A stretch of DNA of 64,000 nt, taken from positions 78,706-142,705 of the forward strand of contig JALOAT010000004.1 of the NCBI GenBank assembly GCA_023228645.1. The letters run 5' to 3'. This document shows, piece after piece, positions 56,451 to 64,000 of this stretch. This DNA comes from Gammaproteobacteria bacterium (lineage in GTDB: Bacteria > Pseudomonadota > Gammaproteobacteria > Thiohalomonadales > Thiohalomonadaceae). Below the pieces are notes generated by a model. It ran no database searches, was not told the DNA's origin, and saw only the letters and a program-made list of their open reading frames with translations. The first letter of the stretch is position 1; every line of letters starts with the position of its first letter. The position numbers and the translations under genes were made by a program.

Positions 56451-57551
56451 ATGAAAGGGACTCTCGTGGACGAGCAGAAATTCCTGGTTCGCGAACGCCT
56501 CGATGCACTGTTTCGCGTAGTCGTCGAGGCGGGCTACGCGATTGTCGGGCCCCGGCGTCAGGACGATGCCATCGTGTTCGCGCCCCTGACCTCCGCGGAT
56601 GAACTCCCGGCGGGGGTACGGGATGCACAAAAGCCCGGCGAATACCGCTTGTCCGAGTCGGCTTCCCCGCGACGGTTTTCCTTTGCCAACGGTCCGCAGG
56701 CCCTCAAGCCGCTCTTCTTCGCCGCCCATGAACCACTGTGGGAGAGTACTCACGATCAGGGTCGCCTGTCCTTCACCGCCCTGAAACCCACCGGGGAGCG
56801 TCTGGCGGTCATCGGTGTGCGGGCATGCGACCTCGCGGCCCTTGCCCTGCACGATGCCCACTTCGCCCATGACGCCCACTACACGCGCCGGCGTGCAGGC
56901 GCATTGTTGATCGCGGTGAATTGCAGCCATCCGGCAGCGACCTGTTTCTGTGCTTCCACGGGCGACGGGCCGGTGGCGAGCGCCGGTTATGATTGGATGC
57001 TCGACGAACTGGACGACGGTTATCTCGTGCAGGCCGGGTCGGAGGTCGGGCGTGCACTGCTCGCACGGTTGCCGACGACGGCCGCATCCGCCGAACACAG
57101 CAACGCAGCCGGGCAGCAGCGCGCTGCGGCGGCCAGGCAGCAGCGCCGCCTGCCTGGGCGTAACCTCCAGGCGGGTCTGTTCGCGCAGCTGGAGCACCCG
57201 CGCTGGACCGAGACCGCCGTGCGTTGCCTGTCCTGCGGTAATTGCACATCGGTCTGCCCCACGTGCTTTTGCAACACGCAACTGGACGAGGCCGCGCTCG
57301 ATGGCACGCAGGCGGGCCGCGTGCGCGTGTGGGATTCATGCTTCACGGAAGGCCATAGCTATATCCACGGCATCGTGATCCGCGACGACACACGCAAGCG
57401 TTATCGCCAATGGCTCACCCACAAGCTCGGCAGCTGGCACGCACAATACGGCCGTTCAGGCTGCGTGGGCTGTGGGCGTTGCATCACCTGGTGCCCGGTG
57501 GGGATCGACCTCACCGAGGAAGTCGCCGCCATCGTGGGAGAGAATGCATGA
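56451..57551 (+). CDS. hydB: Group 3b [NiFe] hydrogenase (sulfhydrogenase) beta subunit
   Basis: Electron-transfer subunit of 366 residues, related to anaerobic sulfite reductase subunit A. Two ferredoxin-type clusters are visible at the C-terminus (CLSCGNCTSVCPTCFC and CVGCGRCITWCPVGID); the N-terminal domain has GVRACDLAALALHD and VNCSHPAATCFCAST. It heads hydBGDA. A GTG at 56466 with AAGGGA upstream is an alternative start, since the ATG at 56451 lacks a clear SD. It overlaps hydG by 4 bp. Confidence 0.92.
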   Translation: MKGTLVDEQKFLVRERLDALFRVVVEAGYAIVGPRRQDDAIVFAPLTSADELPAGVRDAQKPGEYRLSESASPRRFSFANGPQALKPLFFAAHEPLWESTHDQGRLSFTALKPTGERLAVIGVRACDLAALALHDAHFAHDAHYTRRRAGALLIAVNCSHPAATCFCASTGDGPVASAGYDWMLDELDDGYLVQAGSEVGRALLARLPTTAASAEHSNAAGQQRAAAARQQRRLPGRNLQAGLFAQLEHPRWTETAVRCLSCGNCTSVCPTCFCNTQLDEAALDGTQAGRVRVWDSCFTEGHSYIHGIVIRDDTRKRYRQWLTHKLGSWHAQYGRSGCVGCGRCITWCPVGIDLTEEVAAIVGENA

Positions 57552-58387
57552 GCGCCGTCCAGCCCTTCCAGGTCCCGCACGAGGCGGAAATCGTCGAGCG
57601 CATCCAGGAGTCGCCGAGCATCTACACGTTGCGACTGCGCTTCACCGAGCCGGCCGTGCACGCCGGCTATGGCTTCGCTCCCGGGCAGTTCAACATGCTT
57701 TATCTCTACGGCGTGGGCGAGGTGCCCATCTCCATCGTCTCTGATCCAGAGGACGATCACCTCTTCGACCACACCATCCGCAGCGTGGGGCGTGTGACCC
57801 GGGCCCTGGCCAATCTGCAACAGGGGGCGCGTCTGGGCGTGCGCGGCCCGTTCGGCCGTGGCTGGCCCATGGCGCAGGCGGAAGATCGCGACGTGGTCAT
57901 CGTTACGGGCGGCCTGGGTTGTGCACCCGTGATGTCGGTCATCAACTACGTGCTGCGCCGGCGTGAACGCTTCCGGCGCCTGGTGATCATCCAAGGTGTC
58001 AAGCACGCCGACGACCTGATCTGGCGCGAGCGCTACGAGGCCTGGGCAACGCTGCCGGACACGCAGGTGTTCGTCGCGGCGGACAAGGCCGGCCCCGGCT
58101 GGCCGTTCCGCGAGGGACTCGTCACCGAGCTGCTGGGCGACGCGCAGCTCGATCCGCACAACAGCACCGTCATGATGTGCGGCCCGCAAGGCATGATGCA
58201 GGCGGTGGCCCGCGACCTGTTGTCCCGTGGCTTCGACGAACGTGACCTGTGGCTGTCCATGGAGCGCAACATGCAGTGCGGCCACGGTGTGTGCGGCCAT
58301 TGCCAGATGGGCGAAAAATTCGTGTGCAAGGACGGGCCGGTGTTCTCCTATGACGAGATCAAACACCTGCTCGCGGCGCGTCTGTAG
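57548..58387 (+). CDS. hydG: Group 3b hydrogenase gamma subunit (FAD/NAD(P) reductase)
   Basis: A diaphorase subunit of 279 residues that exchanges electrons with NAD(P)H. The FAD-binding beta-barrel has FAPGQFNMLYLYGVGEVPIS, the nucleotide domain VTGGLGCAPVMSVINYVL and MMCGPQGMMQAVA, and a C-terminal [2Fe-2S] site MQCGHGVCGHCQMGEKFVC. It resembles the asrB/PyrK family. The stop codon lies at the edge of a REP-type hairpin before hydD. Confidence 0.94.
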   Translation: MSAVQPFQVPHEAEIVERIQESPSIYTLRLRFTEPAVHAGYGFAPGQFNMLYLYGVGEVPISIVSDPEDDHLFDHTIRSVGRVTRALANLQQGARLGVRGPFGRGWPMAQAEDRDVVIVTGGLGCAPVMSVINYVLRRRERFRRLVIIQGVKHADDLIWRERYEAWATLPDTQVFVAADKAGPGWPFREGLVTELLGDAQLDPHNSTVMMCGPQGMMQAVARDLLSRGFDERDLWLSMERNMQCGHGVCGHCQMGEKFVCKDGPVFSYDEIKHLLAARL

Positions 58388-58452
58388 GCGCCGACACCGT
58401 CGGCGAACCTGGTTCGGATAACCGCCGGGCTGAGGGTTCGCCCGCGATACTT
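58384..58452. repeat. REP-type hairpin between hydG and hydD
   Basis: It begins with GTAGGCGCCGACACCGTCGG, overlapping the hydG stop, and has complementary GGCGAACC and GGTTCGCC arms further on. The reverse complement of its first 23 bases matches 28430-28455 inside a family B element with about two mismatches. It lies in a 172-bp gap inside the operon. Confidence 0.65.
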
Positions 58453-58559
58453 TCAGTCGTGCTGGGGGTGGTCACGTAGCCGCTGCGCGGCAACGTGACC
58501 TACGCGATGGGGCCTTCGATCATTTGCGTTCGTTGGCGGACAAATAAAGAGAACAAACA

Positions 58560-59336
58560 ATGAAACCGAGAGTCGCGGTTCACAAGTTCAGTTCCTGTGA
58601 CGGTTGTCAGCTCGCCTTCCTGAACCTGGGGGAGGGGCTTCTCGCGCTCGCGAGCATGGTGGAAATGGTGCATTTCGCCGAGGCCGGACTGCTGAACGAA
58701 GACGCACCGGTGGACATCGCCTTCGTGGAGGGAAGCATCAGCACGCCCCACGAAGCAGAACGTATCCTCCGGGTGCGCGAGCATAGCCGTTTGGTGGTGA
58801 CCCTCGGCGCCTGCGCGACTGCCGGTGGTATCCAGGCGCTGCGTAACATGGCGGATGCGGACCGCTGGGTGGCCGGGGTGTACGCCCGCCCCGAGGTGAT
58901 CGATATCCTGGCCACCTCGACGCCCGTACGCGATCACATCCGCGTCGATCTGGAACTCTGGGGCTGCCCGGTGAACAGCCGCCAGGTCATCGAGGCGGTG
59001 CGCTCACTGCTGTTCGGTGCCCTTCCGCGCGACCATCACGACAAGCTCTGTCTCGAGTGCAAGCGCAGAAACCAAGTCTGCGTGCTGGTGGCCAAAGGCG
59101 AGCCGTGCATGGGGCCGGTCACCCGCACCGGTTGCGGCGCTCTGTGCCCCGGCGTCGGGCGGGACTGTTTCGGCTGCTATGGTCCGGCGGAGAATCCCAA
59201 TACCGGCGCGCTGGGCCGGCGCTTCGCCGGACTCGGCTTCGTGCCCGAGGAGGTCGCGCAACGCTTCCTGTTCATCAACAGCGGCGCCGAGCCGTTCCAC
59301 AGTGAAGGGTTGCGCTGGCAGGGAGCAGAACAATGA
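58560..59336 (+). CDS. hydD: Group 3b hydrogenase delta (small) subunit
   Basis: A small subunit of 258 residues that carries the iron-sulfur relay next to the Ni-Fe site. The proximal-cluster motif SSCDGCQLAFLNLGE (Cys13, Cys16) sits at the very N-terminus; there is no Tat signal, so the enzyme is cytoplasmic. Additional Cys lie in LGACATAGG, CKRRNQVCVL, GEPCMGPVTRTGCGALCPGV and DCFGCYGP. It overlaps hydA by 4 bp. Confidence 0.94.
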   Translation: MKPRVAVHKFSSCDGCQLAFLNLGEGLLALASMVEMVHFAEAGLLNEDAPVDIAFVEGSISTPHEAERILRVREHSRLVVTLGACATAGGIQALRNMADADRWVAGVYARPEVIDILATSTPVRDHIRVDLELWGCPVNSRQVIEAVRSLLFGALPRDHHDKLCLECKRRNQVCVLVAKGEPCMGPVTRTGCGALCPGVGRDCFGCYGPAENPNTGALGRRFAGLGFVPEEVAQRFLFINSGAEPFHSEGLRWQGAEQ

Positions 59337-60625
59337 ACAAACGCGAAATCGCCATCCATGTCCCGGTGCTCGCCCGTGTGGAGGGCGAGGGGGCACTGGA
59401 CCTGCACATCAGCGGGGATCGCATCGACCACCTGCGCCTGCGCATCTTCGAACCGCCGCGTTTGTTCGAGAAATTCCTGGAAGGCCGCAGTTTCCGTGAC
59501 GTGCCCGACATGGTGGCGCGCATCTGCGGCATTTGTCCGGTGGCCTATCAGATGAGTGCGGCGCATGCCATCGAGCAGGTCTTCGGCATGGACCCGGGCC
59601 CTTGGGTCCGCGACATGCGCCGGCTGTTCTATTGCGGCGAATGGCTGGAGAGCCATGCGCTGCACGTGCACCTGCTCGCTGCGCCGGATTTCCTCGGCTT
59701 CCCCACGGCCATTGCCATGGCGCAGAAATTCCCGGAGGAGGTGCGCCGCGGCCTGCAATTGCAGGAACTCGGCAACGCCATCGTGCGTCTGCTGGGCGGA
59801 CGTTCGGTGCACCCGGTGGGCGCGCGCATCGGCGGTTTTTCCCATGCGCCGAGTCCCCAGGCGGCGGCCGACTTGCTCGCCAGGCTCGAGGCGGCCGTGG
59901 CCGATGCCGAGGCGCTGGTGCACTGGGTGGCGTCCCTGCCCATGCCCGACGATGTGCAGGCGTTCACCTGTGTGAGCCTGCGTCATCCCAACGAATATCC
60001 TATGAACGAAGGCCGCCTGGTGTCGAACCACGGCCTCGACATGGACATCCGCAGCTATCGCGAACGCTTCAGCGAATTCCATGTGCCGCATTCCACGTCC
60101 CTGCATTCGACGCTCGACGGCAAGCCGTATCTGGTCGGGCCGCTGGCGCGCCTGAACCTGAACATGGACCGGCTGCCGCCGGCGGTGGCGAAAAACCTCG
60201 CGGCCACCGGCATCCGTTTCCCGAGCAGCAACATGTTCCACAGCGCCCTGGCGCGCGCGGTGGAGATCCACCTGGCGCTGCTGGAGGCGATCCGCATCCT
60301 GGAAAACTACCGTCCCGCCCAACCGCACATCGCGCCCACGCCGCGTGCGGGCGTCGGCTACGGCTGTACGGAGGCGCCGCGCGGTTTTCTGTGGCACCGT
60401 TTCGAAATGGATGGTCAGGGGCGTGTGGTGAATACGGAGATCGTCCCGCCCACGGCCCAAAACCAAGCGCGCATCGAGGAGGACCTGCACCGCTCTCTGT
60501 TGGCCTTCGGTCTGGATCAGCCGGAAGAGGCGCTGCGCCTGCGGGCGGAAACCGTCATCCGCAACTACGATCCCTGCATCTCCTGTTCCACACATTTCCT
60601 GCGTCTCAATCTGGAACGGCAATGA
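59333..60625 (+). CDS. hydA: Group 3b hydrogenase alpha (large, Ni-Fe) subunit
   Basis: The catalytic large subunit, 430 residues. L1 motif RICGIC (Cys65, Cys68) and L2 motif DPCISCSTHF (Cys415, Cys418) supply the four Ni-Fe ligands. Only nine residues follow His421, a short tail for the maturation protease to remove. HVPVLARVEGEGALDLHISG and GGRSVHPVGARIGGFSHAP are also typical. It overlaps hydD and the protease gene by 4 bp each. Confidence 0.95.
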   Translation: MNKREIAIHVPVLARVEGEGALDLHISGDRIDHLRLRIFEPPRLFEKFLEGRSFRDVPDMVARICGICPVAYQMSAAHAIEQVFGMDPGPWVRDMRRLFYCGEWLESHALHVHLLAAPDFLGFPTAIAMAQKFPEEVRRGLQLQELGNAIVRLLGGRSVHPVGARIGGFSHAPSPQAAADLLARLEAAVADAEALVHWVASLPMPDDVQAFTCVSLRHPNEYPMNEGRLVSNHGLDMDIRSYRERFSEFHVPHSTSLHSTLDGKPYLVGPLARLNLNMDRLPPAVAKNLAATGIRFPSSNMFHSALARAVEIHLALLEAIRILENYRPAQPHIAPTPRAGVGYGCTEAPRGFLWHRFEMDGQGRVVNTEIVPPTAQNQARIEEDLHRSLLAFGLDQPEEALRLRAETVIRNYDPCISCSTHFLRLNLERQ

Positions 60626-61035
60626 AACCGCTGGTGCTCGGCGTCGGTTCGCCCTTCGCGGCGGACCGCGTGGGCTGGTGTGCTGTGGAGGCACTGCAAT
60701 CGCGGTTCGGCGATGCACTGGCGTTCGAGTGCTGCGATCGCCCGGGAGCGCACCTGCTGTCATTCCTGCGCGGGCGCCCGTGTGTGGCGATCATCGACGC
60801 CTTGCTCGGTGTGACGGCGGGGAGCCTGCATGTGCTGCAACCGTCCGACCTGGCTCGGGACGCCGGCACGGCGGTGCACGGCTTCGGCGTGGCCGACGCC
60901 CTTGGCCTGGCGGAGGCCTTGGGCGATCTGCCGCCACGCCTGGTGCTCATCGGCATCGGGGTCGGCGCCGGCGAGGTGCTGCCAGAGGTTGATTGGGATG
61001 CGCTGGCCGCGCAGCTAACAAACCTGCTGGCGTAG
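60622..61035 (+). CDS. Hydrogenase maturation protease
   Basis: A 137-residue HybD/HycI-type endopeptidase expected to cleave the HydA C-terminal tail. The nickel-sensing acidic and His positions are recognisable: Asp in AADRVGWCAVE, Asp in AIIDALLG and His in AVHGFGVADALG. The usual GxGN opening is GVGSPFA, with Ser replacing Asn. It is coupled to hydA by ATGA overlap, which supports its substrate. Confidence 0.88.
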   Translation: MKPLVLGVGSPFAADRVGWCAVEALQSRFGDALAFECCDRPGAHLLSFLRGRPCVAIIDALLGVTAGSLHVLQPSDLARDAGTAVHGFGVADALGLAEALGDLPPRLVLIGIGVGAGEVLPEVDWDALAAQLTNLLA

Positions 61036-61123
61036 CCCGGATGAAGCGCAGCGGAATCCGGGGAGTGCGATGCGAATAAAGGCGGTGGAAGAAAAGCGCA
61101 ACAACCACGACTAGAGTTAGCGG

Positions 61124-61495
61124 ATGGATGCCAGAAACACCCAACTTGCCCTGGAAGAACACGTGGCCGCCGCAGAGGCGCTGCTACCGGCCTGGTTCGT
61201 GCCACGCATGATGCGTGAGGACTGGGTGTACGGTTTGGTAATGGACTACGGCTCCATCATCGCCGTGGAACGGGTGCAAGCGGTGCGCCAGGCAGCGGAC
61301 GGCAGCCTGTGGATGGACGTGAGGCTGGCGCCCGCCGACGACTACTGGAGCGGCAATTACGACCCGAGCGTCTTCGGCGCGCCCAGCTCGCGGCGCCAGG
61401 CCTCCATCAACTGCGCCCATGTGGCAGCGGCCTTCGAACTGGTGGATCACCTGGAAGCCGCACACGGCGAAGCACCGCGTACTCACTCCACATAG
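61124..61495 (+). CDS. Hypothetical protein
   Basis: I do not recognise this 123-residue protein. It is soluble and acidic, with a plausible fold (ALLPAWFVPRMMREDWVYGL, MDYGSIIAVERVQAVRQAAD, LWMDVRLAPADDYW, INCAHVAAAFELVDHLEAAH). It follows the hydrogenase operon after 88 bp and its end overlaps the convergent SDR gene by 13 bp. Codon use looks like that of its neighbours, so I think it is real. Confidence 0.6.
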   Translation: MDARNTQLALEEHVAAAEALLPAWFVPRMMREDWVYGLVMDYGSIIAVERVQAVRQAADGSLWMDVRLAPADDYWSGNYDPSVFGAPSSRRQASINCAHVAAAFELVDHLEAAHGEAPRTHST

Positions 61496-62232
61496 ATCAT
61501 CTTGCGGGTCATGCCGCCGTCCACCACGAAGTCCTGACCGGTGACGAAGCCGGCCTGCTCCGAGGCGAGGAACAACACCATGTCCGCCACATCCTCGGGA
61601 CGACCCACGCGTCCCGCCGGGTGTTGGTCGTGGTCCTCCGCTCGCAGCTGCGCAGGCTGGCGTGCGCTGACCTTTTTCCAGGCACTCACGTCGATCCACC
61701 CGGGGCTCACACAATTGACGCGTACTTCGGGTCCGAGGCTTACGGCAAGGGCGTGGGTCAGCGCGAGCAGGCCGCCCTTACTGGCAGCATAAGCCTCGGT
61801 ATCCGGTTCCGACATGTGCGCGCGCGTCGAGGTGATGTTGATGATGACGCCGTGCGCCTTGCACAGGTGTGGCGCTGCGGCCCGCGTGCACAGGAAGGCG
61901 CCGGTGAGGTTCACACCGAGGATGCGCTGCCAGGTCTCGAAGCCGAGTTCGGTGAGCGGCGTGGTAGTGAAGATGCCGGCGTTGTTCACCAGCACGTCCA
62001 TGCCCCCGAAGCGTCGTACGCACTCGTCGACGCACGCCTGCACCTGCGCCTCCACGCTCACGTCGGCGGTGACGAAGGCGAGCGCCCCCTCGTGACGGTA
62101 CTCGCCGAGCGTCTCGCGGCCAGCCTCATCGTCCGAATCGGCAATGCAGACGTTGTATCCGCTGCGCAGGAAGGCCAGCGCGATGGCCTTGCCGATGCCC
62201 TGTGCCCCGCCCGTGACCAGTGCTGTTTTCAT
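61483..62232 (-). CDS. Short-chain dehydrogenase/reductase
   Basis: A classical SDR of 249 residues with the cofactor motif TGGAQGIGKAIALAF, NNAG (DVLVNNAGIF), and catalytic Ser/Tyr/Lys in NITSTRAHMSEPDTEAYAASK. The C-terminus VTGQDFVVDGGMTRKM is typical of the FabG/glucose-dehydrogenase group. Acidic DSDDEAG after beta-2 suggests NAD(H) preference. The start at 62232 follows GGAGGAAGACCC. Substrate unknown. Confidence 0.9.
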   Translation of the reverse strand: MKTALVTGGAQGIGKAIALAFLRSGYNVCIADSDDEAGRETLGEYRHEGALAFVTADVSVEAQVQACVDECVRRFGGMDVLVNNAGIFTTTPLTELGFETWQRILGVNLTGAFLCTRAAAPHLCKAHGVIINITSTRAHMSEPDTEAYAASKGGLLALTHALAVSLGPEVRVNCVSPGWIDVSAWKKVSARQPAQLRAEDHDQHPAGRVGRPEDVADMVLFLASEQAGFVTGQDFVVDGGMTRKMIYVE

Positions 62233-62405
62233 GGGTCTTCCTCCTGTCGCGAGTATACCGGGGACGCCCCATGGCGAACCGCGTGGTGTTTTTGGCGAGT
62301 TCGGCTCCATGGAATCACTAGCACGATCAGCAAACCCTTGGCAGTCGGTGCGGAATACGTGTTCTACGCTCAAAGCGACTTGACACGCCAGCGAGGGAGA
62401 AACGC

Positions 62406-62618
62406 ATGCAATTGAACAAGCTCATGACGCTTTTGTTCGCAGCCCTGCTCGGCCTTGGCATGGCAGGCTGCGATGGCGGTGGTGGACAGACCGGACAGAC
62501 CGGCGATCAAGGCACCGCCGAACGCGCACCCACACCGCCTGCCGGCGGCGACGCCACCACCCCCGGCCAGCAACCGCCGCCCGGTGGGACCTCCGGCGGC
62601 GGGATGGGCCAGCCGTAA
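62406..62618 (+). CDS. Small Gly/Pro-rich lipoprotein
   Basis: A 70-residue predicted lipoprotein. The signal ends in the lipobox GMAGC (Cys22), followed by a low-complexity tail rich in Gly, Pro, Thr and Gln (TPPAGGDATTPGQQPPPGGT). GGGAGAAACGC precedes the ATG. Function unknown. A second tiny lipoprotein gene lies 65 bp downstream. Confidence 0.7.
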   Translation: MQLNKLMTLLFAALLGLGMAGCDGGGGQTGQTGDQGTAERAPTPPAGGDATTPGQQPPPGGTSGGGMGQP

Positions 62619-62683
62619 TCGCAATCCGTCGTCGAGGCGCGTCCCGGCTGCGGGGCGCGCCAAAACGGCAGGGAGTACGTCCT

Positions 62684-62845
62684 ATGAAATGGCAACGGGC
62701 AGTAGCGGCTGCATGGTTCGCGGTGCTGCTTGGCGGTGCCCTGACGGCTTGCGAGCGCGAGGGACCCGCGGAGCGGGCGGGCGAATCGGTGGATGAGACC
62801 GTGGAGCGTGCCGGTGAGGAAGTCGAGCGCTCTACTGATCGATGA
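62684..62845 (+). CDS. Very small entericidin-like lipoprotein
   Basis: A 53-residue predicted lipoprotein: MKWQRAVAAAWFAVLLGGAL, lipobox LTAC (Cys23), then an acidic amphipathic tail (SVDETVERAGEEVERSTDR). AGGGAG lies upstream of the ATG. The size and tail resemble entericidin-type or YgdI-like lipoproteins in general form; no function is assigned. It may be co-transcribed with the preceding lipoprotein. Confidence 0.65.
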   Translation: MKWQRAVAAAWFAVLLGGALTACEREGPAERAGESVDETVERAGEEVERSTDR

Positions 62846-62914
62846 ATGACATCGGGCGGGTCGTGCCCGCTTCTTGCTTCTTGTTCACCGCCATTGCAGC
62901 GGGCATGGCCCGCC

Positions 62915-63769
62915 CTATCGGTGCTCGCGCGCCGACACCTTCAGCAGCACGCGGTCGAGCAGGTCGTGTGAACACAGGCGCTTGAGCGTCGCGAACAGAT
63001 GGGTGGGGAAGGTCACGTAGTAGCGCGGCCGTGGTCTTGCCGACTCCAGCGCGTGCACCACCTTAGCGAGTACGGCCTCGGGTGGCAGGGTGAACGGCGC
63101 TGCCGGTCCCGGTTTTTGTAGGCGTTGCAGCGTGGCTTCGTAGCGCGTGCGGAACGGACTGGCCGCCATGTCGATGCGCGCATGCAGGTGCGCCAGGCTG
63201 TTGGCGCGGAAGCGGCTGACGATGGGGCCCGGTTCGACCAGGCTCACATGGATCCCGGTGCCGGCCAGTTCCAGGCGCAAAGTATCGGTGAGACCTTCCA
63301 GGGCGAACTTGCTGGCCACGTAGGCGCCGCGAAAGGGCAGGCCGATGAGGCCGAGTACCGAACTGTTTTGGATGATGCGGCCATGGCCCTGACGGCGCAT
63401 CACCTTCAGCACCTCCACCGTGAGTTCGTGCGTACCGAGCAGGTTGGTTTCCAACTGCGCACGCAAGACCTCACGGCGCAGGTCTTCGACGGCGCCGGGC
63501 TGTCCGTAGGCGGCGTTGTTGAACAGGGCATCGAGGGTGCCGCCCGTACGATGCAATACCTCGGCGAGGGCGCTGCGAATGGACGCGGAATCATCCAGAT
63601 CGAGGGGCAGGCTCTCCAGACCGATTTCCGTCAGACGCGTCACGTCCTCGCGCTTGCGTGCCGTGGCGAATACGCGGTGGCCACGTGCCGCCAGGCCTTG
63701 CGCGACGCACAGGCCGATGCCGCTCGAACACCCGGTAATGAGAATGGTGCGGGGGCTGGGTGTGCCCAT
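62915..63769 (-). CDS. SDR-family oxidoreductase
   Basis: An atypical long SDR of 284 residues with ITGCSSGIGLCVAQGLAARG (cofactor), FNNAAYGQPGAVED (NNA motif) and the catalytic Ser/Tyr/Lys in SSVLGLIGLPFRGAYVASK. TARKREDVTRL after beta-2 (Arg/Lys) suggests NADP(H). The C-terminal extension (RPRPRYYVTFPTHLFATLKR) resembles SDRs acting on lipid or retinol-like substrates. Substrate unknown. Confidence 0.88.
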   Translation of the reverse strand: MGTPSPRTILITGCSSGIGLCVAQGLAARGHRVFATARKREDVTRLTEIGLESLPLDLDDSASIRSALAEVLHRTGGTLDALFNNAAYGQPGAVEDLRREVLRAQLETNLLGTHELTVEVLKVMRRQGHGRIIQNSSVLGLIGLPFRGAYVASKFALEGLTDTLRLELAGTGIHVSLVEPGPIVSRFRANSLAHLHARIDMAASPFRTRYEATLQRLQKPGPAAPFTLPPEAVLAKVVHALESARPRPRYYVTFPTHLFATLKRLCSHDLLDRVLLKVSAREHR

Positions 63770-63966
63770 GGGATCCTCCCTGGTGAATCGGGCGGATCAT
63801 ACGTGATTGCGCCGGTGAAACGGTCCTTGCCACGGAAGGGATCCGGCCGGGGGCCATTGGAATGGATTCCGAGTTGCGCTGGAATTGCGAACGGCCGTAG
63901 AAACTATGAGCAAGAAGGGCCGCCAGAGTACCCTCCCAACCGAATCATCACAAACGGGAGAGAGAA

Positions 63967-64000
63967 ATGACTCAGGCGACCCAAGTGGAAGAAGTTAACG
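63967..64000 (+). CDS. Start of a gene cut by the window edge
   Basis: An ATG at 63967 with GGGAGAGAG upstream begins MTQATQVEEVN and stays open to the last base. The strong ribosome binding site suggests a real start, but eleven residues are too few to identify the protein. Confidence 0.5.
   Translation, partial: MTQATQVEEVN

Noticed and set aside
59177..60763. 528-codon minus-strand frame opposite hydD/hydA
   Set aside because: It covers both Ni-Fe motifs on the opposite strand; its translation is Arg/His-rich without motifs.

Overview
The window looks like chromosomal DNA of a GC-rich gammaproteobacterium. Gene content and order support this: a complete gspC-N type II secretion operon, type IV pilus genes with pilSR, sucCD, a GlnB-type PII protein, bamD, rluD, pgeF, a ClpB of exactly E. 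coli length, and a cytoplasmic group 3b-type [NiFe] hydrogenase. A sulfur- or hydrogen-metabolising lineage near Chromatiales/Ectothiorhodospiraceae would fit, but that placement is inference. I see no rRNA, tRNA, CRISPR array, phage or intact insertion sequence.

Layout. At 1-2.75 kb on the minus strand lie pilB and the start of pilC (cut by the window edge). From 3.1 to 14.7 kb on the plus strand runs gspC-D-E-F-G-H-I-J-K-L-M-N, broken only by a repeat-rich insertion between gspE and gspF. No prepilin peptidase is present, so PilD, probably just beyond the left edge, should process the pseudopilins. At 14.9-18.1 kb (minus) lie a small zinc-ribbon membrane protein, pilS and pilR. From 18.2 to 36 kb is a housekeeping segment: sucCD, nadE, glnB, a nitroreductase, bamD, rluD, pgeF, a ZIP transporter, gcvR, def, a PlsC-like acyltransferase, clpB behind a near-consensus heat-shock promoter, a DUF432-like protein with MscS, a UbiA-family prenyltransferase, thioredoxin and endonuclease V.

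At 36.1-37.5 kb sits a small set of hydrogenase accessory genes (hypC, hypA, HupH-like) without hydrogenase structural genes. HypA lacks its nickel-binding His2 and HypC is internally shortened. From 38 to 56.4 kb the region is devoted to signalling: a stand-alone CZB zinc-sensing protein, an outer-membrane barrel, a LuxR-type regulator divergent from a hybrid PAS kinase, an HD-GYP protein and an adjacent short protein that both carry pseudo-receiver domains, and then a long chemosensory operon (short receptor, CheY, STAS, CheA, MCP, two CheW, CheR, CheB, receiver). The operon ends in a truncated chemoreceptor remnant, about 740 bp of apparently degenerate DNA, and an MCP with a periplasmic CZB domain. 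At 56.5-61 kb is a complete hydBGDA hydrogenase operon with its maturation protease. The right end holds two SDR oxidoreductases, two tiny lipoproteins and the first codons of another gene.

The most distinctive non-genic feature is a set of intergenic palindromes. Family A (CAGAG-rich arms ending in ATCCAAC/GTTGGAT) occurs five times, once as a tandem pair that forms the entire leader of nadE. Family B (ACGGGGGACACGGGG arms) occurs three times, each time with a second, unrelated hairpin nested inside. One family B arm appears to encode the N-terminus of the PlsC-like protein. A further 32-bp perfect palindrome of the GGGGTCAGAGTAAATT type lies between pgeF and the ZIP gene.
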